Positions 18,025 through 26,670 are shown, numbered from the stretch's first letter. The stretch: DNA of 64,000 bases from Dongia_A sp035695765 (GCA_035695765.1 DASRRI010000134.1:62001-126000); one strand, 5' to 3'. Notes: generated by a model not told the origin, from the letters alone. Program-made: numbers and translations.

Positions 18025-18345
18025 ATGAGCCAGACAGCGGACGAATTGAACGAAGAGAATCGCGAGGTGATCCTCCGTATGGCCAAGAGTGGCGACGACC
18101 TCTCAAGGCCAAGGGATATCGATTTTTCGATCGTCTTTCCCGACCGTAGCTCGGCCGAAGAATTCGCCTCAAGGCTTCGCCAACTTGGCTATCGAACGTC
18201 GACTAGAGAGTTGAACGTTGCTCCAGACCTTCCCTGGGACGTCACCGTCGTGAAGCACATGTTGCCGGTATGCGAAGCAATCACTGAGTTCGAATTACTC
18301 CTTCAGGCGAAGGCATCTTCTCTCGGCGGCAGAAACGACGGATAG
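18025..18345 (+). CDS. RraB-like protein (regulator of ribonuclease E activity B family)
   Basis: A 106-residue acidic protein. The stretch GDDLSRPRDIDFSIVFPD, then SAEEFASRLRQLGYRT and the C-terminal GGRNDG match the layout of the RraB family, whose E. coli member binds and inhibits RNase E. The usual residues after the final D-G (often W-G) are missing because the protein ends there. The ATG at 18025 lies just past the upstream terminator, so it is transcribed on its own. Many proteins with this fold outside gammaproteobacteria are of unknown role, so the RNase E link is by family only. Confidence 0.72.
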   Translation: MSQTADELNEENREVILRMAKSGDDLSRPRDIDFSIVFPDRSSAEEFASRLRQLGYRTSTRELNVAPDLPWDVTVVKHMLPVCEAITEFELLLQAKASSLGGRNDG

Positions 18346-18420
18346 GGATGTTTCGAGCAGGAGCCGTCAAACCTACACTAACGAACGGGACCCCGTTTCA
18401 CATTGGTGGTGACGTCAAGT

Positions 18421-18864
18421 TCATTCGTGCAGAACTCTTATCTCCGGATCACCGTCCGGTACCGCTTCAAACGCGCTCAGCAATTCCTCGGGCACCCGCT
18501 TGGGGCGGCCGCTCCTGATATCGACATAGACCCATTTCGTTTCGGCGCGGGCCAGGATTCGGCAGTCGGTCGCGTTGCGGAACAGGTAGCGGCGTGAGAC
18601 CTCGCGCAGGGCGAGGCTGGCCGCCCAAGTGAAGATCTCAATCCGGTCGCCGGCGAAGGCCGGGCGCAGATATTCGATGAAGTGCGAGCGCACCACCCAG
18701 GCGGCGCCGGTCTCGAGATAGCGCGCCATCGGCCAGCCGTTCGCGGCCGAGTGGGCGGTGGCGACGTCCTGCATCCAGGCAATGTAGCGCTGGTTGTTGA
18801 CGTGGCCGAACTCGTCGGTCGCGTCCGCGGCGACGGTCAGCTCGTGACGAAAGATGCGTGGCAT
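18421..18864 (-). CDS. Hotdog-fold acyl-CoA thioesterase (4-hydroxybenzoyl-CoA thioesterase type)
   Basis: A 147-residue single-hotdog protein. The family active-site segment is clear: DEFGHVNNQRYIAWMQDV, with the catalytic Asp in the D-x-x-G-H-V-N-N motif. Such enzymes hydrolyse acyl-CoA or aryl-CoA thioesters, and the substrate cannot be told here. Length is normal. It is downstream of the GNAT gene on the same strand, separated by a perfect palindrome (18902-18933), so it may be transcribed independently. Confidence 0.87.
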   Translation of the reverse strand: MPRIFRHELTVAADATDEFGHVNNQRYIAWMQDVATAHSAANGWPMARYLETGAAWVVRSHFIEYLRPAFAGDRIEIFTWAASLALREVSRRYLFRNATDCRILARAETKWVYVDIRSGRPKRVPEELLSAFEAVPDGDPEIRVLHE

Positions 18865-18901
18865 CGCGCTCCTCGTTCTGTCCGCAAGAGTCGTACAAGC
18901 A

Positions 18902-18933
18902 AACGGCCCGCCGGAACGTTCCGGCGGGCCGTT
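18902..18933 (-). terminator. Perfect 32-nt palindrome, probable hairpin terminator or attenuator
   Basis: The arms AACGGCCCGCCGGAAC and GTTCCGGCGGGCCGTT are perfectly complementary with no loop spacer. On the minus strand it follows the GNAT stop by 19 nt and is trailed by TTGCTTG, a weak T tract. It would terminate or attenuate leftward transcription between the GNAT and thioesterase genes. Confidence 0.6.
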
Positions 18934-18952
18934 GCATCACTCTCCGCTCAGG

Positions 18953-19543
18953 TCAGCGGGCGCGGGCTCTGCGTGGCGCGCGCCGGGATGTCTTTGCGGC
19001 GATGGCCGGCAGCCCTGTATGCAGGTGGCGAACCTCCCCCGCGATCCGGCCCAGGACATTGTCCTTCAGCGGGGCCACTTGGAGGCGGTCGGGCTTGGAT
19101 TCGCCCGGCATGACGAAGCCGTGCGGCGTTGCCGGGACGAATCCGAATCTCTTGTAGTAATCGACGTCACCGACCAGCAGCACGAGGTCGTGGCCAAGCT
19201 GCGCGGCAAGATCGAGGGTCTTGAACATGAGGGCGCGACCGATGCCTTTGCCGGCGCGGTCCTGCGCGATCGCGAGCGGACCCAGCAGCAAGGCGGAATG
19301 GCCGGTTTCGCCGACCAGGATCGGCCAGTATCGGATGGCGCCCACCAATCGCTCGTCCCTGGGGCGGTCGCCTTCCAGCGCGATCCAGCTCAGTTCTCGA
19401 ATGGGGTCGACGCCCTCTCGGAACAAATAGGAAGCTTTGTGAAACCGTGCGGGGCCAAACACCTCGTCGTACAGACGTTCGACGGCGCCAGCCAGCACGG
19501 CCGGTTCAGGTTTGATCAGGTACTCAGGCTTGATGAGTTTCAT
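18953..19543 (-). CDS. GNAT-family N-acetyltransferase (YhbS-like)
   Basis: A 196-residue acetyltransferase. The acetyl-CoA-binding segment is GPLAIAQDRAGKGIGRALM (R/Q-x-x-G-x-G/A). VGDVDYYKRFGFVPA follows, the Y-Y-x-R-F-G-F element typical of YhbS-type proteins. The C-terminal tail is very basic (ending RRAPRRARAR), which is unusual for the family and could bind nucleic acid or be disordered. Substrate unknown. Confidence 0.82.
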   Translation of the reverse strand: MKLIKPEYLIKPEPAVLAGAVERLYDEVFGPARFHKASYLFREGVDPIRELSWIALEGDRPRDERLVGAIRYWPILVGETGHSALLLGPLAIAQDRAGKGIGRALMFKTLDLAAQLGHDLVLLVGDVDYYKRFGFVPATPHGFVMPGESKPDRLQVAPLKDNVLGRIAGEVRHLHTGLPAIAAKTSRRAPRRARAR

Positions 19544-19851
19544 GGGTGGCGATCCTTCTCAACAGGTCTTCGAACATTTCGCCGGTTTGCCCGACCGTCC
19601 GTCGCCTGGAGGATCACCTCGCTAATGGAGGTGCTCCGATCCTTGCGTACGAACGACCATCCCGCCCGGCAGGGTCTTGGGGATACGTCGTCGGTGACGC
19701 AAGGCGTACATCAAAGCACTCGTCGGCAGTTTCGACTGGGGCGCGAAAATACATCAAAGCGCCGTCACGTCAAATAAGAAATTTCAGTGGGGGCGCAAGT
19801 GGCTGCTCGCGAAATCGTGTGTAACACTTTCGGGCCAGAGACGAGCCGTGC
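19544..19851. other. 308-bp intergenic region without a supported gene
   Basis: It lies between the starts of the GNAT gene (leftward) and the end of the universal stress protein gene (leftward). I see no frame with family likeness, no strong hairpin and no clear promoter. The 3' part (about 19740-19850) is lower in GC than the surroundings. Confidence 0.5.
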
Positions 19852-20280
19852 TCACCGGACCACGGTGACGGGGCAGTGGGCGCGGGTGACGACGTCTTCT
19901 GCGACCGAGCCCAGCAGCATGCGCTTGGCGCCCGTCCGCCCTTCCGAGCCGACGATGATGTGGCGATAGCCATTGCGCTCGGCGTAGGAGACGATCGATT
20001 CCGCCGGGTCGGAGCCATAGGCGCGCACCAGCCTGATGCTGAGCAATTTGTGCTGCAGCGCGGTTTTCAGCGCCGCCAGCAGTTCCTTGTCGGGCGGCAG
20101 ATCCTCGGCTTTGACGCGCGCTTCGTCCCACACCGCCGGCGCCGTCTCCAGCGCGCCGTCGGCCACCAGCAGGAACGTGAGAGGACGCCGCAGCTCCTCC
20201 GCCAGGCCGACGGTGTAGTGCACCGCCTTGTCGGAAGGCGGCGAGCCGTCGGTGGCGCACAGCAGACGCTCCGAGTTCAA
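19852..20280 (-). CDS. Universal stress protein (UspA family)
   Basis: A 142-residue single-domain Usp. The N-terminal strand RLLCATDGSPPSDKAVHYTV carries the conserved Asp of the nucleotide pocket. The C-terminal IIVGSEGRTGAKRMLLGSVA is the G-(2x)-G-(9x)-G-(S/T) ATP-binding motif, ending with HCPVTVVR as usual. The start is TTG at 20280, set by GCAGGAGGATGAC immediately upstream; a longer open frame upstream has no family likeness. It is a single gene. Role in stress tolerance is by family. Confidence 0.9.
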   Translation of the reverse strand: MNSERLLCATDGSPPSDKAVHYTVGLAEELRRPLTFLLVADGALETAPAVWDEARVKAEDLPPDKELLAALKTALQHKLLSIRLVRAYGSDPAESIVSYAERNGYRHIIVGSEGRTGAKRMLLGSVAEDVVTRAHCPVTVVR

Positions 20281-20439
20281 GTCATCCTCCTGCTTCTGCG
20301 GTCGAACCTCATGATACCGCGTGTCCGAGTCGCGACGAAAGAGCGCAACCCTTCCGGCTGCGCTAAGATGCGGTGAAGGTGTTAGCAATTCGTTAGGGAT
20401 ACCGATGGGTCTCCAGAGGCGGGCGCCTGCCGCCGCCGC

Positions 20440-21435
20440 TTACGCCTCGTGCTTCAGCGGGCGGGCGAGCAGGGCGCTGACCGCCTGGTCGATCTTCGCG
20501 CGGCCAGAGAGGATGGCGGCGACAGTGCTGGCGATCGGCATATCGACCTGCAGCCGCGCCGCCAGCGCCTCCAGCGCGCCGGCAGTCGGCACGCCTTCGG
20601 CGATGCTGCGCCGCTCCGCTAGGATCTCCGCCAGTGCGCGGCCGCGCCCCAGCTCGAAGCCGAGCGAGGCGTTGCGCGACTTCATCGAATTGCAGGTCAG
20701 CACCACGTCGCCGACGCCCGCGAGGCCCAGCATGGTGTCCGCCCGCCCGCCCATCGCCTCGGTCAGGCGCGCCAGCTCGGCGAGGCCCCGCGTCACCAAG
20801 GCGGCGCGCGCGTTTTCGCCGAGGCCTCGTCCCATCACGATGCCGCAGGCGATGGCGAGCACGTTCTTGGCAGCGCCTGCCAGCTCGACGCCGACCGGAT
20901 CCAGGCTGCCATAGGGGCGGAAGGCGCCGCGCGACAGCGCCTGCATCAGCGCCTCGTTGAGCGCGGCATCGGGGCTGGCGATCACCACCGCAGTCGGCAG
21001 GCCGGCCGCCACTTCGCTGGCAAAGCTCGGGCCGGAGAGGACGGCGACGGGAGCTTGCGGTAGCAATTCCGCCGCCACATCGGTCAGGAGAAGGCCGCTG
21101 CCCAATTCGATGCCCTTGGCGCACAGCACCAGCGGCGTGCCGGCGCGCCAACCACCACGCGCGGCGGCACAGAAGGTGCGCAGGTGCTGAGCTGGCTGGA
21201 CATAGAGCACGGCATCGGCCGCCAGCGCGTCCGCCAGCCGGCCGGTGACGGCAATCTCGGCCGGCAGCTTGATTCCGGGCAGATAGTCCGGGTTCTCCCG
21301 GCTCGCCGCGATGGCAGAAGCCGCTTCCGGCCGGCGGGCCCAGAGCGTGGGCGCGAGGCCGGCGCGCGCAGCCTGCAGCGCCAGGGCTGTGCCCCAGGCG
21401 CCGGCGCCCGCGATGCCGAGAGAGCGGATTTGCAT
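20440..21435 (-). CDS. gpsA: NAD(P)-dependent glycerol-3-phosphate dehydrogenase
   Basis: A 331-residue enzyme that reduces dihydroxyacetone phosphate to sn-glycerol 3-phosphate for phospholipid synthesis. It shows the N-terminal cofactor loop GIAGAGAWGTALA, the LSGPSFASEVAAGLPTA signature, and GAAKNVLAIACGI with the catalytic Lys region. Length is typical. The ATG at 21435 puts the Rossmann loop a few residues from the N-terminus as in homologues; the frame is open further upstream without likeness. It is divergent from the binding-protein gene (77-bp gap). Confidence 0.94.
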   Translation of the reverse strand: MQIRSLGIAGAGAWGTALALQAARAGLAPTLWARRPEAASAIAASRENPDYLPGIKLPAEIAVTGRLADALAADAVLYVQPAQHLRTFCAAARGGWRAGTPLVLCAKGIELGSGLLLTDVAAELLPQAPVAVLSGPSFASEVAAGLPTAVVIASPDAALNEALMQALSRGAFRPYGSLDPVGVELAGAAKNVLAIACGIVMGRGLGENARAALVTRGLAELARLTEAMGGRADTMLGLAGVGDVVLTCNSMKSRNASLGFELGRGRALAEILAERRSIAEGVPTAGALEALAARLQVDMPIASTVAAILSGRAKIDQAVSALLARPLKHEA

Positions 21436-21512
21436 CAAGTGCCTGCTATCCTGTTGCCTGCCGCCAAGCGTCGATTGCCTGCCGCCGCGCCGCGCCTGTA
21501 ATCTGCCCCGCA

Positions 21513-22574
21513 ATGAAACGCAAGGCGAGATGGGTCGTGCAGGCGCAGAGTCCGCGAAGATTTTCCAGGCGCGGATTTGCTGCCGCCATTTTCCTCCTTG
21601 CCGCCGCCCCGGTCTACGCCCCAGCCGTCGCCGAGGACGTCAAGCTGACGCCGATTGTGGTGGCGCTGCCCGAAGGCCCCTCCGGGCGGACCATCGGCTA
21701 TCATTTGGCAAAGGCCGGCGGCTGGTTCGCGCGCGAGGGGCTCGATCCCGAGCTGGTGACGGCGGATCAGCGCGGCCCGATGGGCATGGTGGCCGACGGC
21801 GATGCCGACCTTGCCATCGACATCATGCCTCATGCGCTGACGGCGCGTGCCGATGGTGCGGACATCGTTCACGTCGCGCAGATCTTCCAGAAATCGGGGC
21901 TAGTGCTGGTGTGCCGCCACCCGATCAAGGAGCCGAAGGACCTCAAAGGCATGAATGTCGCACTGTGGTCCGGCGGGCAGGAGAGCCCGTTCTACGCCTG
22001 GATGGAAAAGGTCGGGCTCGGCATCTATGGTGAAGCCGACGGCGTCACGATCTTGCGCGAAGGGCTCGATCCCGAATCCTACCGCAACCGGGGCAGCGAT
22101 TGCTTCAGCAGCGAAAGCTACGCCCTGCCACAGCAGCTGGCGCTGCAGGGGAAGACCAGCTTCGACTACCGCGTGTTCTCCTATGAGGAGGTCGGCACCG
22201 CGACCTTGGAAGACGGCGTCTATGCGCGGGCTGAGGATGTGAAGGACCGGGACAAGGTCGCGCGCATCGCGCATTTCCTCGCCGGCGCACGGGCGGGTTG
22301 GCAGAACGCGGCGGCGGAGGCGCGCAAGGCCGCGGACTTTCTCGCCGACATCATCAAGCCGCCGGCGCCGGACCTCGCCACCCTGCTGCGCTCGATCTGG
22401 GCCGCCAATGATCTGGTGGCGGTGAACGACGTGACCTTCGGCCATCTCGACCCGGCGGCTTATGACCGCACCGTCACCATCCTGCTGACCGCCGCGCCCG
22501 ACCCGGTCCTCAAGACCGCCCCGCTCAGCGCCGTCAGCGACGCCGCCATCAAGGTGCTGGACGCGCAGGAATAG
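21513..22574 (+). CDS. Tat-exported NMT1/SsuA-type substrate-binding protein
   Basis: A 353-residue periplasmic binding protein of the NMT1/THI5-like fold used by ABC importers for sulfonates, nitrate, thiamine precursors and similar solutes. The N-terminus has a twin-arginine signal (RRFSRRGFAAA, then a hydrophobic stretch and a possible cleavage near VAEDV). Family features are YHLAKAGGWFAREGLDPELV and the DLAIDIMPHA segment. No permease or ATPase gene is adjacent, so the transporter is elsewhere or the protein acts as a sensor. Ligand unknown. Confidence 0.82.
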   Translation: MKRKARWVVQAQSPRRFSRRGFAAAIFLLAAAPVYAPAVAEDVKLTPIVVALPEGPSGRTIGYHLAKAGGWFAREGLDPELVTADQRGPMGMVADGDADLAIDIMPHALTARADGADIVHVAQIFQKSGLVLVCRHPIKEPKDLKGMNVALWSGGQESPFYAWMEKVGLGIYGEADGVTILREGLDPESYRNRGSDCFSSESYALPQQLALQGKTSFDYRVFSYEEVGTATLEDGVYARAEDVKDRDKVARIAHFLAGARAGWQNAAAEARKAADFLADIIKPPAPDLATLLRSIWAANDLVAVNDVTFGHLDPAAYDRTVTILLTAAPDPVLKTAPLSAVSDAAIKVLDAQE

Positions 22575-22591
22575 GGCCGTTTTCCGAGGCC

Positions 22592-22620
22592 TTACCAGGC
22601 CCCGGCGGCTCTGCTATAAG
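22592..22620 (+). promoter_or_regulatory. Sigma70-type promoter of the tRNA-Arg gene
   Basis: A -35 box TTACCA (22592-22597) and a -10 box TATAAG (22615-22620) are separated by 17 bp and lie about 30 nt upstream of the tRNA 5' end. Confidence 0.6.
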
Positions 22621-22649
22621 GGCTCCGGCCATCCTGCCTTGTCCCATGC

Positions 22650-22726
22650 GACCCCGTAGCTCAGCAGGATAGAGCGTCGGTTTCCTAAACCGCAGGTCGG
22701 AGGTTCGAATCCTCTCGGGGTCGCCA
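22650..22726 (+). tRNA. tRNA-Arg (anticodon CCT), CCA encoded
   Basis: The cloverleaf is readable. The 7-bp acceptor stem is GACCCCG with CGGGGTC, then discriminator G and an encoded CCA. The D arm is GCTC...GAGC, and the anticodon loop TTCCTAA sits between CGGT and ACCG, giving anticodon CCT. The T arm contains GGTTCGAATCC. It decodes AGG. No integrase or repeated 3' end is nearby. Confidence 0.96.
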
Positions 22727-22730
22727 ATTC

Positions 22731-23918
22731 TCACGCCGCCACCGTTTCACGTCGGCCGAGAGCGAGCACGAGCAGCGCGCCAGCCAACGTTGCGATTCCG
22801 CAATAGCCGATCGCGCCCGTCGCGCCGAGATTGTCGACCAGCACGCCGCCGAGGATCGCACCGCCGGCGATCGCGACCTGGAACGCCGCGACAATGAGTC
22901 CGCTTGCACCTTCGGGGTGATCGGGGGCAGCGCGGACGATCCAGGTTTGGACGCCCACCGGTATCGCGCCGAAGGCGAAGCCCCAAAACGCCACGCCGGC
23001 GGCGGCAAACGGCAGCGATGCTCCGAAGGCGACGAGGGCGAATGCCGTGACCGCGATCAGCAACGAGCCCAGGATGACGGCGGTCTGCGCGCTGCGTTCG
23101 ACCACGGCAGCGCCTGCCAAATTGCCGAAGAAGCCGCCGATGCCGTACGCCAGCAGAACCAGCGAGATCATCTCGATCGGCAGCGCCGGCACTTGCTCGA
23201 GGAACGGGCGCACATAGGTGAATCCGGCGAAATGTCCCGAAATGGAAAGCAGGATGGTGATGAGCACGAGCCGGACGCTCGGCCGGCCGAGCAGCTCGAA
23301 CAAGGTGCGAATGTTCGGCATGCTTTGCGGTGGAAGCTTCGGAATCGTCAGCATCTGCACCAGCAGCGTGACGATGCCGATTGCCGCTGCGATGGCGAAC
23401 ACGGCGCGCCACCCCAGCAAGCTGCCAAGATAGGCGCCGACCGGCGCCGCACTGACGGTCGCAACCGAGACGCCGGTGAAGACGATCGACAAGGCGCGCG
23501 GCACGAGCCGTGACGGCACCAGCCGCATCGTCATCGCCGCCATCATCGACCAGAAGCCGCCAATGCCGATCCCGAGCAGCAACCGGGCGCCAAGCAGCAT
23601 GGTCAGGCCGGTGGCGGTGGCGGCCAGCAGGCTGGAGACCACGAGCGTCAGGGTCAGGGACCACATGACGATCCGCCGGTCGAAGCGCCGCGTGACGATC
23701 GGCATGGCGACACCCGCAACGATGCCGATGAGTGCGGTGGCGGTCACCGTCTGTCCGGCCGCCCCGTTCGTTATGCCAAGATCTGCGGCAATCGGCGTAA
23801 GTAGGCTGGCAGGAAGGAACTCGGCCGTGACCAGGCCGAATACGCCCATCGCAAGCGACAGGACGGCAGTCCAGGCCGGGTCACGTGGCGGTTGAGCATC
23901 GAACAGGGACTCCGACAT
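22731..23918 (-). CDS. MFS transporter, DHA1 family (sugar/nucleoside efflux type)
   Basis: A 395-residue protein with twelve membrane helices. The pattern AVLSLAMGVFGLVTAEFLPASLLTPIA at the N-terminus and RFDRRIVMW in loop 2-3 fit the AraJ/NepI/PbuE-like branch of the DHA1 exporters. The start ATG at 23918 (MSESLFD) is preceded by a modest GGAG; upstream in-frame sequence is not family-like. It is divergent from the AraC-type regulator gene 72 bp away, which probably controls it. Substrate not deducible. Confidence 0.86.
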   Translation of the reverse strand: MSESLFDAQPPRDPAWTAVLSLAMGVFGLVTAEFLPASLLTPIAADLGITNGAAGQTVTATALIGIVAGVAMPIVTRRFDRRIVMWSLTLTLVVSSLLAATATGLTMLLGARLLLGIGIGGFWSMMAAMTMRLVPSRLVPRALSIVFTGVSVATVSAAPVGAYLGSLLGWRAVFAIAAAIGIVTLLVQMLTIPKLPPQSMPNIRTLFELLGRPSVRLVLITILLSISGHFAGFTYVRPFLEQVPALPIEMISLVLLAYGIGGFFGNLAGAAVVERSAQTAVILGSLLIAVTAFALVAFGASLPFAAAGVAFWGFAFGAIPVGVQTWIVRAAPDHPEGASGLIVAAFQVAIAGGAILGGVLVDNLGATGAIGYCGIATLAGALLVLALGRRETVAA

Positions 23919-23990
23919 GATGGTCTCCAGGAAGGTCAGGGTGCCAAATTGGCCATGACGAGCAGGACTTTCCATGCTAAAAAACCTTTA

Positions 23991-25001
23991 ATGCTTAACA
24001 ATTCGTCCAATGGTGACACGCGCGCAGGTGATCCCCTGACCGACATGCTGAGGGGCCTGCGGCTTGACGGGGTCGATTACGGGCGCTTCCAGATGACGGA
24101 GCCCTGGGGGCTGTTCTTTCCGGCCCAGCAGGCGGCGCGCTTTCACTTCATTGCGGGCCGCGGCTGCTGGCTGCGAACACCTGCGAATGAATGGATACGC
24201 GTGGAGCAGGGCGACGCGGTGCTGCTGCCGCGCGGCTCCGAGCATGCGTTGGCCAGCGCGCCGAACGCCTGCACGGCCCTGCGTGGTTGCTGCACCTTTC
24301 AGAAGGTCTGCGAGAATATCTTCGAGGCAAGCGGAGGCGGGGATGGCGAACAGACCCTGCTCTTCAGCGGCAGCATGACGTTCAATGTCGACGGCCTGCA
24401 TCCTCTGCTGCGCATGATGCCGGAGCTGATGCAGGTGTGCGAGCTCGCGGCGAGGGAACCGCGCATTCCAGATCTGCTGGCGACGATGGCGTGCGAGGTG
24501 GCGCTGGACCGTGTTGGAGCCGGCGGAATTCTCGCCCGGCTCGCGGATGTCGTGGCGGCCAGCCTCATCCGCTCTTGGGTCGAGCGCGGCTGTGGCGACG
24601 CGACCGGCTGGATCGCCGCGGCGCGCGATCCGGATATCGGCCGGGTCCTCGCGGCGATCCATCTAAAGCCGAGCGAGGACTGGACCCTGGCATCCCTTGC
24701 CAAGGTCATGCGTGCATCGCGTTCCGCATTTGCGGCGCGCTTCACGAGCGTGGTTGGCGAGACGCCGGCGCGATATGTTGCGCAGGTGCGGATGAACCAA
24801 GCGCGGCAATGGCTCGTCCGTGACAAGTTGAGGATCGGAGTGGTGGCCCGCCGCCTCGGCTATGACTCGGAAGCGTCCTTCAGTCGCGCATTCAAGCGTG
24901 TCATCGGCGCGGCACCCAGCCACTTCCGCTCCGCCGAACCGGACAATGTCGACGGTGAGGCGCGGTCAGCGACGGCGCCTCCGCAGCAATTCGCCAGTTA
25001 A
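23991..25001 (+). CDS. AraC-family transcriptional regulator (cupin-type N-terminus)
   Basis: A 336-residue regulator. The N-terminal half (about 15-190) begins DPLTDMLRGLRLDG and contains PRGSEHALAS, resembling the cupin_6-type sensor of AraC proteins. The C-terminal half holds two helix-turn-helix units, visible in WTLASLAKVMRASRSAFAARF and IGVVARRLGYDSEASFSRAF followed by KRVIGAAPSHFR. The start at 23991 is the ATG nearest the domain; ATG at 23955 is also possible and neither has a strong ribosome site. It is divergent from an MFS exporter gene, the usual regulator-target arrangement. Confidence 0.87.
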   Translation: MLNNSSNGDTRAGDPLTDMLRGLRLDGVDYGRFQMTEPWGLFFPAQQAARFHFIAGRGCWLRTPANEWIRVEQGDAVLLPRGSEHALASAPNACTALRGCCTFQKVCENIFEASGGGDGEQTLLFSGSMTFNVDGLHPLLRMMPELMQVCELAAREPRIPDLLATMACEVALDRVGAGGILARLADVVAASLIRSWVERGCGDATGWIAAARDPDIGRVLAAIHLKPSEDWTLASLAKVMRASRSAFAARFTSVVGETPARYVAQVRMNQARQWLVRDKLRIGVVARRLGYDSEASFSRAFKRVIGAAPSHFRSAEPDNVDGEARSATAPPQQFAS

Positions 25002-25059
25002 TGTCGAAATGAACGCGTGGTGGAGTTCGAAACTCTTACCGCGTCGCGCGACCCAGGCC

Positions 25060-25737
25060 TCACACGCTTTTCGTTTCGCCCCGCATCACCGTCCATGCGG
25101 CCGCAAAGGTTCCGAGCAGGGCGGCCGCCAATGGTACCCAGGCTTGCGGCTCATCCATCGCCCATAACGTGGCACCGCTGGCGAGGCACCAGAGCAGCGG
25201 AATCGCGAGCAGCAGGATTGGCAATCCGCCACGCGCGAGGAGCAGGAAGCCCAGCGTCGCGATCGCTGTGGGGTCGGGCGCGATCCCGTAGACTTCAGAA
25301 AATTGCCACGGCCGGCCGAAAAGCGGCGCAAGCAGCGGATAGGCAAGCCCGAGCACGATGAGGATCAACCCTGCGATGCGACGGAAGCCCCGCTGATCGG
25401 AGGAGAGCCGGCCTATCGCGCCGCCAATGACCAAGAGAATCAGTGCCTCGACTGCAAACACCGGCGCGGCATAGGCAGCGGCCCAGTTGATGGTGGCGTA
25501 ACGCTGCCACAGGAAGCTCCAGCCGACGAACGCCCACAGGATGGCGAGGAGGATGGCAATCAGCCTGCTGTTGGAGCGCGGTCGCAGCACGGCGAGGACA
25601 AGCGCTGCCACACCAGCCGCGAGTGTGAAGACTTGCAATGGCCAGAGTGCTTCATTGTGCAGTTCGAACAGCCGCCAATAGGTGCGGGGAGAGAACAGCA
25701 GGAAGTCCGAGAGGCGGTAGCTCCACCAATCAGGCAT
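25060..25737 (-). CDS. Integral membrane protein, DUF6064-like
   Basis: A 225-residue protein with about six or seven membrane helices. The N-terminal SDFLLFSPRTYWRLFELHN, followed by ALWPLQ, resembles DUF6064 membrane proteins of unknown function; I assign this from general likeness only. It lies 12 bp downstream of the aldo/keto reductase gene on the same strand and is probably co-transcribed with it. Confidence 0.62.
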   Translation of the reverse strand: MPDWWSYRLSDFLLFSPRTYWRLFELHNEALWPLQVFTLAAGVAALVLAVLRPRSNSRLIAILLAILWAFVGWSFLWQRYATINWAAAYAAPVFAVEALILLVIGGAIGRLSSDQRGFRRIAGLILIVLGLAYPLLAPLFGRPWQFSEVYGIAPDPTAIATLGFLLLARGGLPILLLAIPLLWCLASGATLWAMDEPQAWVPLAAALLGTFAAAWTVMRGETKSV

Positions 25738-25749
25738 GGGGCTTTGGCA

Positions 25750-26670
25750 TCACAACGCCTCGACATAGGCAACCATGCGGTTTCTCATGGCGTCGTCTGG
25801 CAGCGGACCGGCGGCAGCAGCCAGGTTCTCGCGCACATGATTGACGCGGCTGGTCGCGGGGATCGCGACCGTGACGGCGGGATGCGAGAGAATGAATTTC
25901 AGGATGAACTGCGCCCAGCTCGTTGCGCTGATTTCGCTGGCCCAATCCGGCAGCGTCGCGCCCGCGAGCGCGCGCGTCAGCTCCCCCTGCTGGAACGGCC
26001 GGTTGACGATGACGGCCATGCCGCGATCGCGGGCCAGCGGCAGCAAGCGCTCCTCCACCTCGCGGTCAATGATGTTGTAGGTGAACTGCACGAAATCGAG
26101 CTTCTCCTTGCGCATGACCTCTTCGAACAGATCGTGGCGCCGTCCTTCCGACGTGGTAATGCCGACATAGCGCACCTGGCCCGCTTCCTTCATCGCGTAG
26201 AGCGTCTTCAGGTGCTCCTGCCAGGCGAGCAGGTTATGCACCTGCATGAGGTCGAACTTCGGCACGCCCCAATAACGGCGCGATTGTTCGATCTGCTCGG
26301 GGCCGTCGGAGCCGGAGGAGATCCAGACCTTGTCAGCGGAAAACGCTGGCGGCGCGCCGAGCTTGGCAAGGCCGTAACCGATCACCGGCTGGGACGAGCC
26401 ATACATCGGCGAGGAATCGATCATGCGCCCGCCGCCTTCGAAGAAGGCCGCCATCACAGCCGCGCATTCATCACGCAGCACCGGGTCATCACCGACATTG
26501 AAGGTGATCCAGGTGCCGAGGCCGATAGACGGAATCGTTTCACCGGTGGATGGAATGGAACGCGTGAGCACCTGGGGCGACTGAGCGCGCAATGGCGACG
26601 CCAGAGTCGTCGCCGCAAGTGCGACGCCGCCGGCGAGGACAGTGCGACGCGTCGGATGGGGAAATGTCAT
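25750..26670 (-). CDS. Aldo/keto reductase with Tat signal peptide
   Basis: A 306-residue protein. The N-terminus TRRTVLAGGVALAATTLASP is a twin-arginine signal, with cleavage expected near LRAQS. The remainder is an aldo/keto reductase barrel with the catalytic tetrad recognisable: Asp in MIDSSPMYG, Tyr in the same motif, Lys in SADKVWISSG and His in LMQVHNLL. The cofactor region near the C-terminus (AIPATSRVNHVREN) is present. Export of such an NADPH enzyme is uncommon, because the periplasm lacks free NADPH unless the cofactor is loaded before Tat export. Substrate unknown. Confidence 0.86.
   Translation of the reverse strand: MTFPHPTRRTVLAGGVALAATTLASPLRAQSPQVLTRSIPSTGETIPSIGLGTWITFNVGDDPVLRDECAAVMAAFFEGGGRMIDSSPMYGSSQPVIGYGLAKLGAPPAFSADKVWISSGSDGPEQIEQSRRYWGVPKFDLMQVHNLLAWQEHLKTLYAMKEAGQVRYVGITTSEGRRHDLFEEVMRKEKLDFVQFTYNIIDREVEERLLPLARDRGMAVIVNRPFQQGELTRALAGATLPDWASEISATSWAQFILKFILSHPAVTVAIPATSRVNHVRENLAAAAGPLPDDAMRNRMVAYVEAL

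Noticed and set aside
19544..19851. Possible small gene between the GNAT and universal stress protein genes
   Set aside because: No frame longer than about 60 codons has a ribosome site or a recognisable motif.
22650..22726. tRNA-Arg(CCT) as an integration site of a mobile element
   Set aside because: There is no integrase nearby, no repeat of the tRNA 3' end was seen, and the flanking genes look ordinary for the genome.
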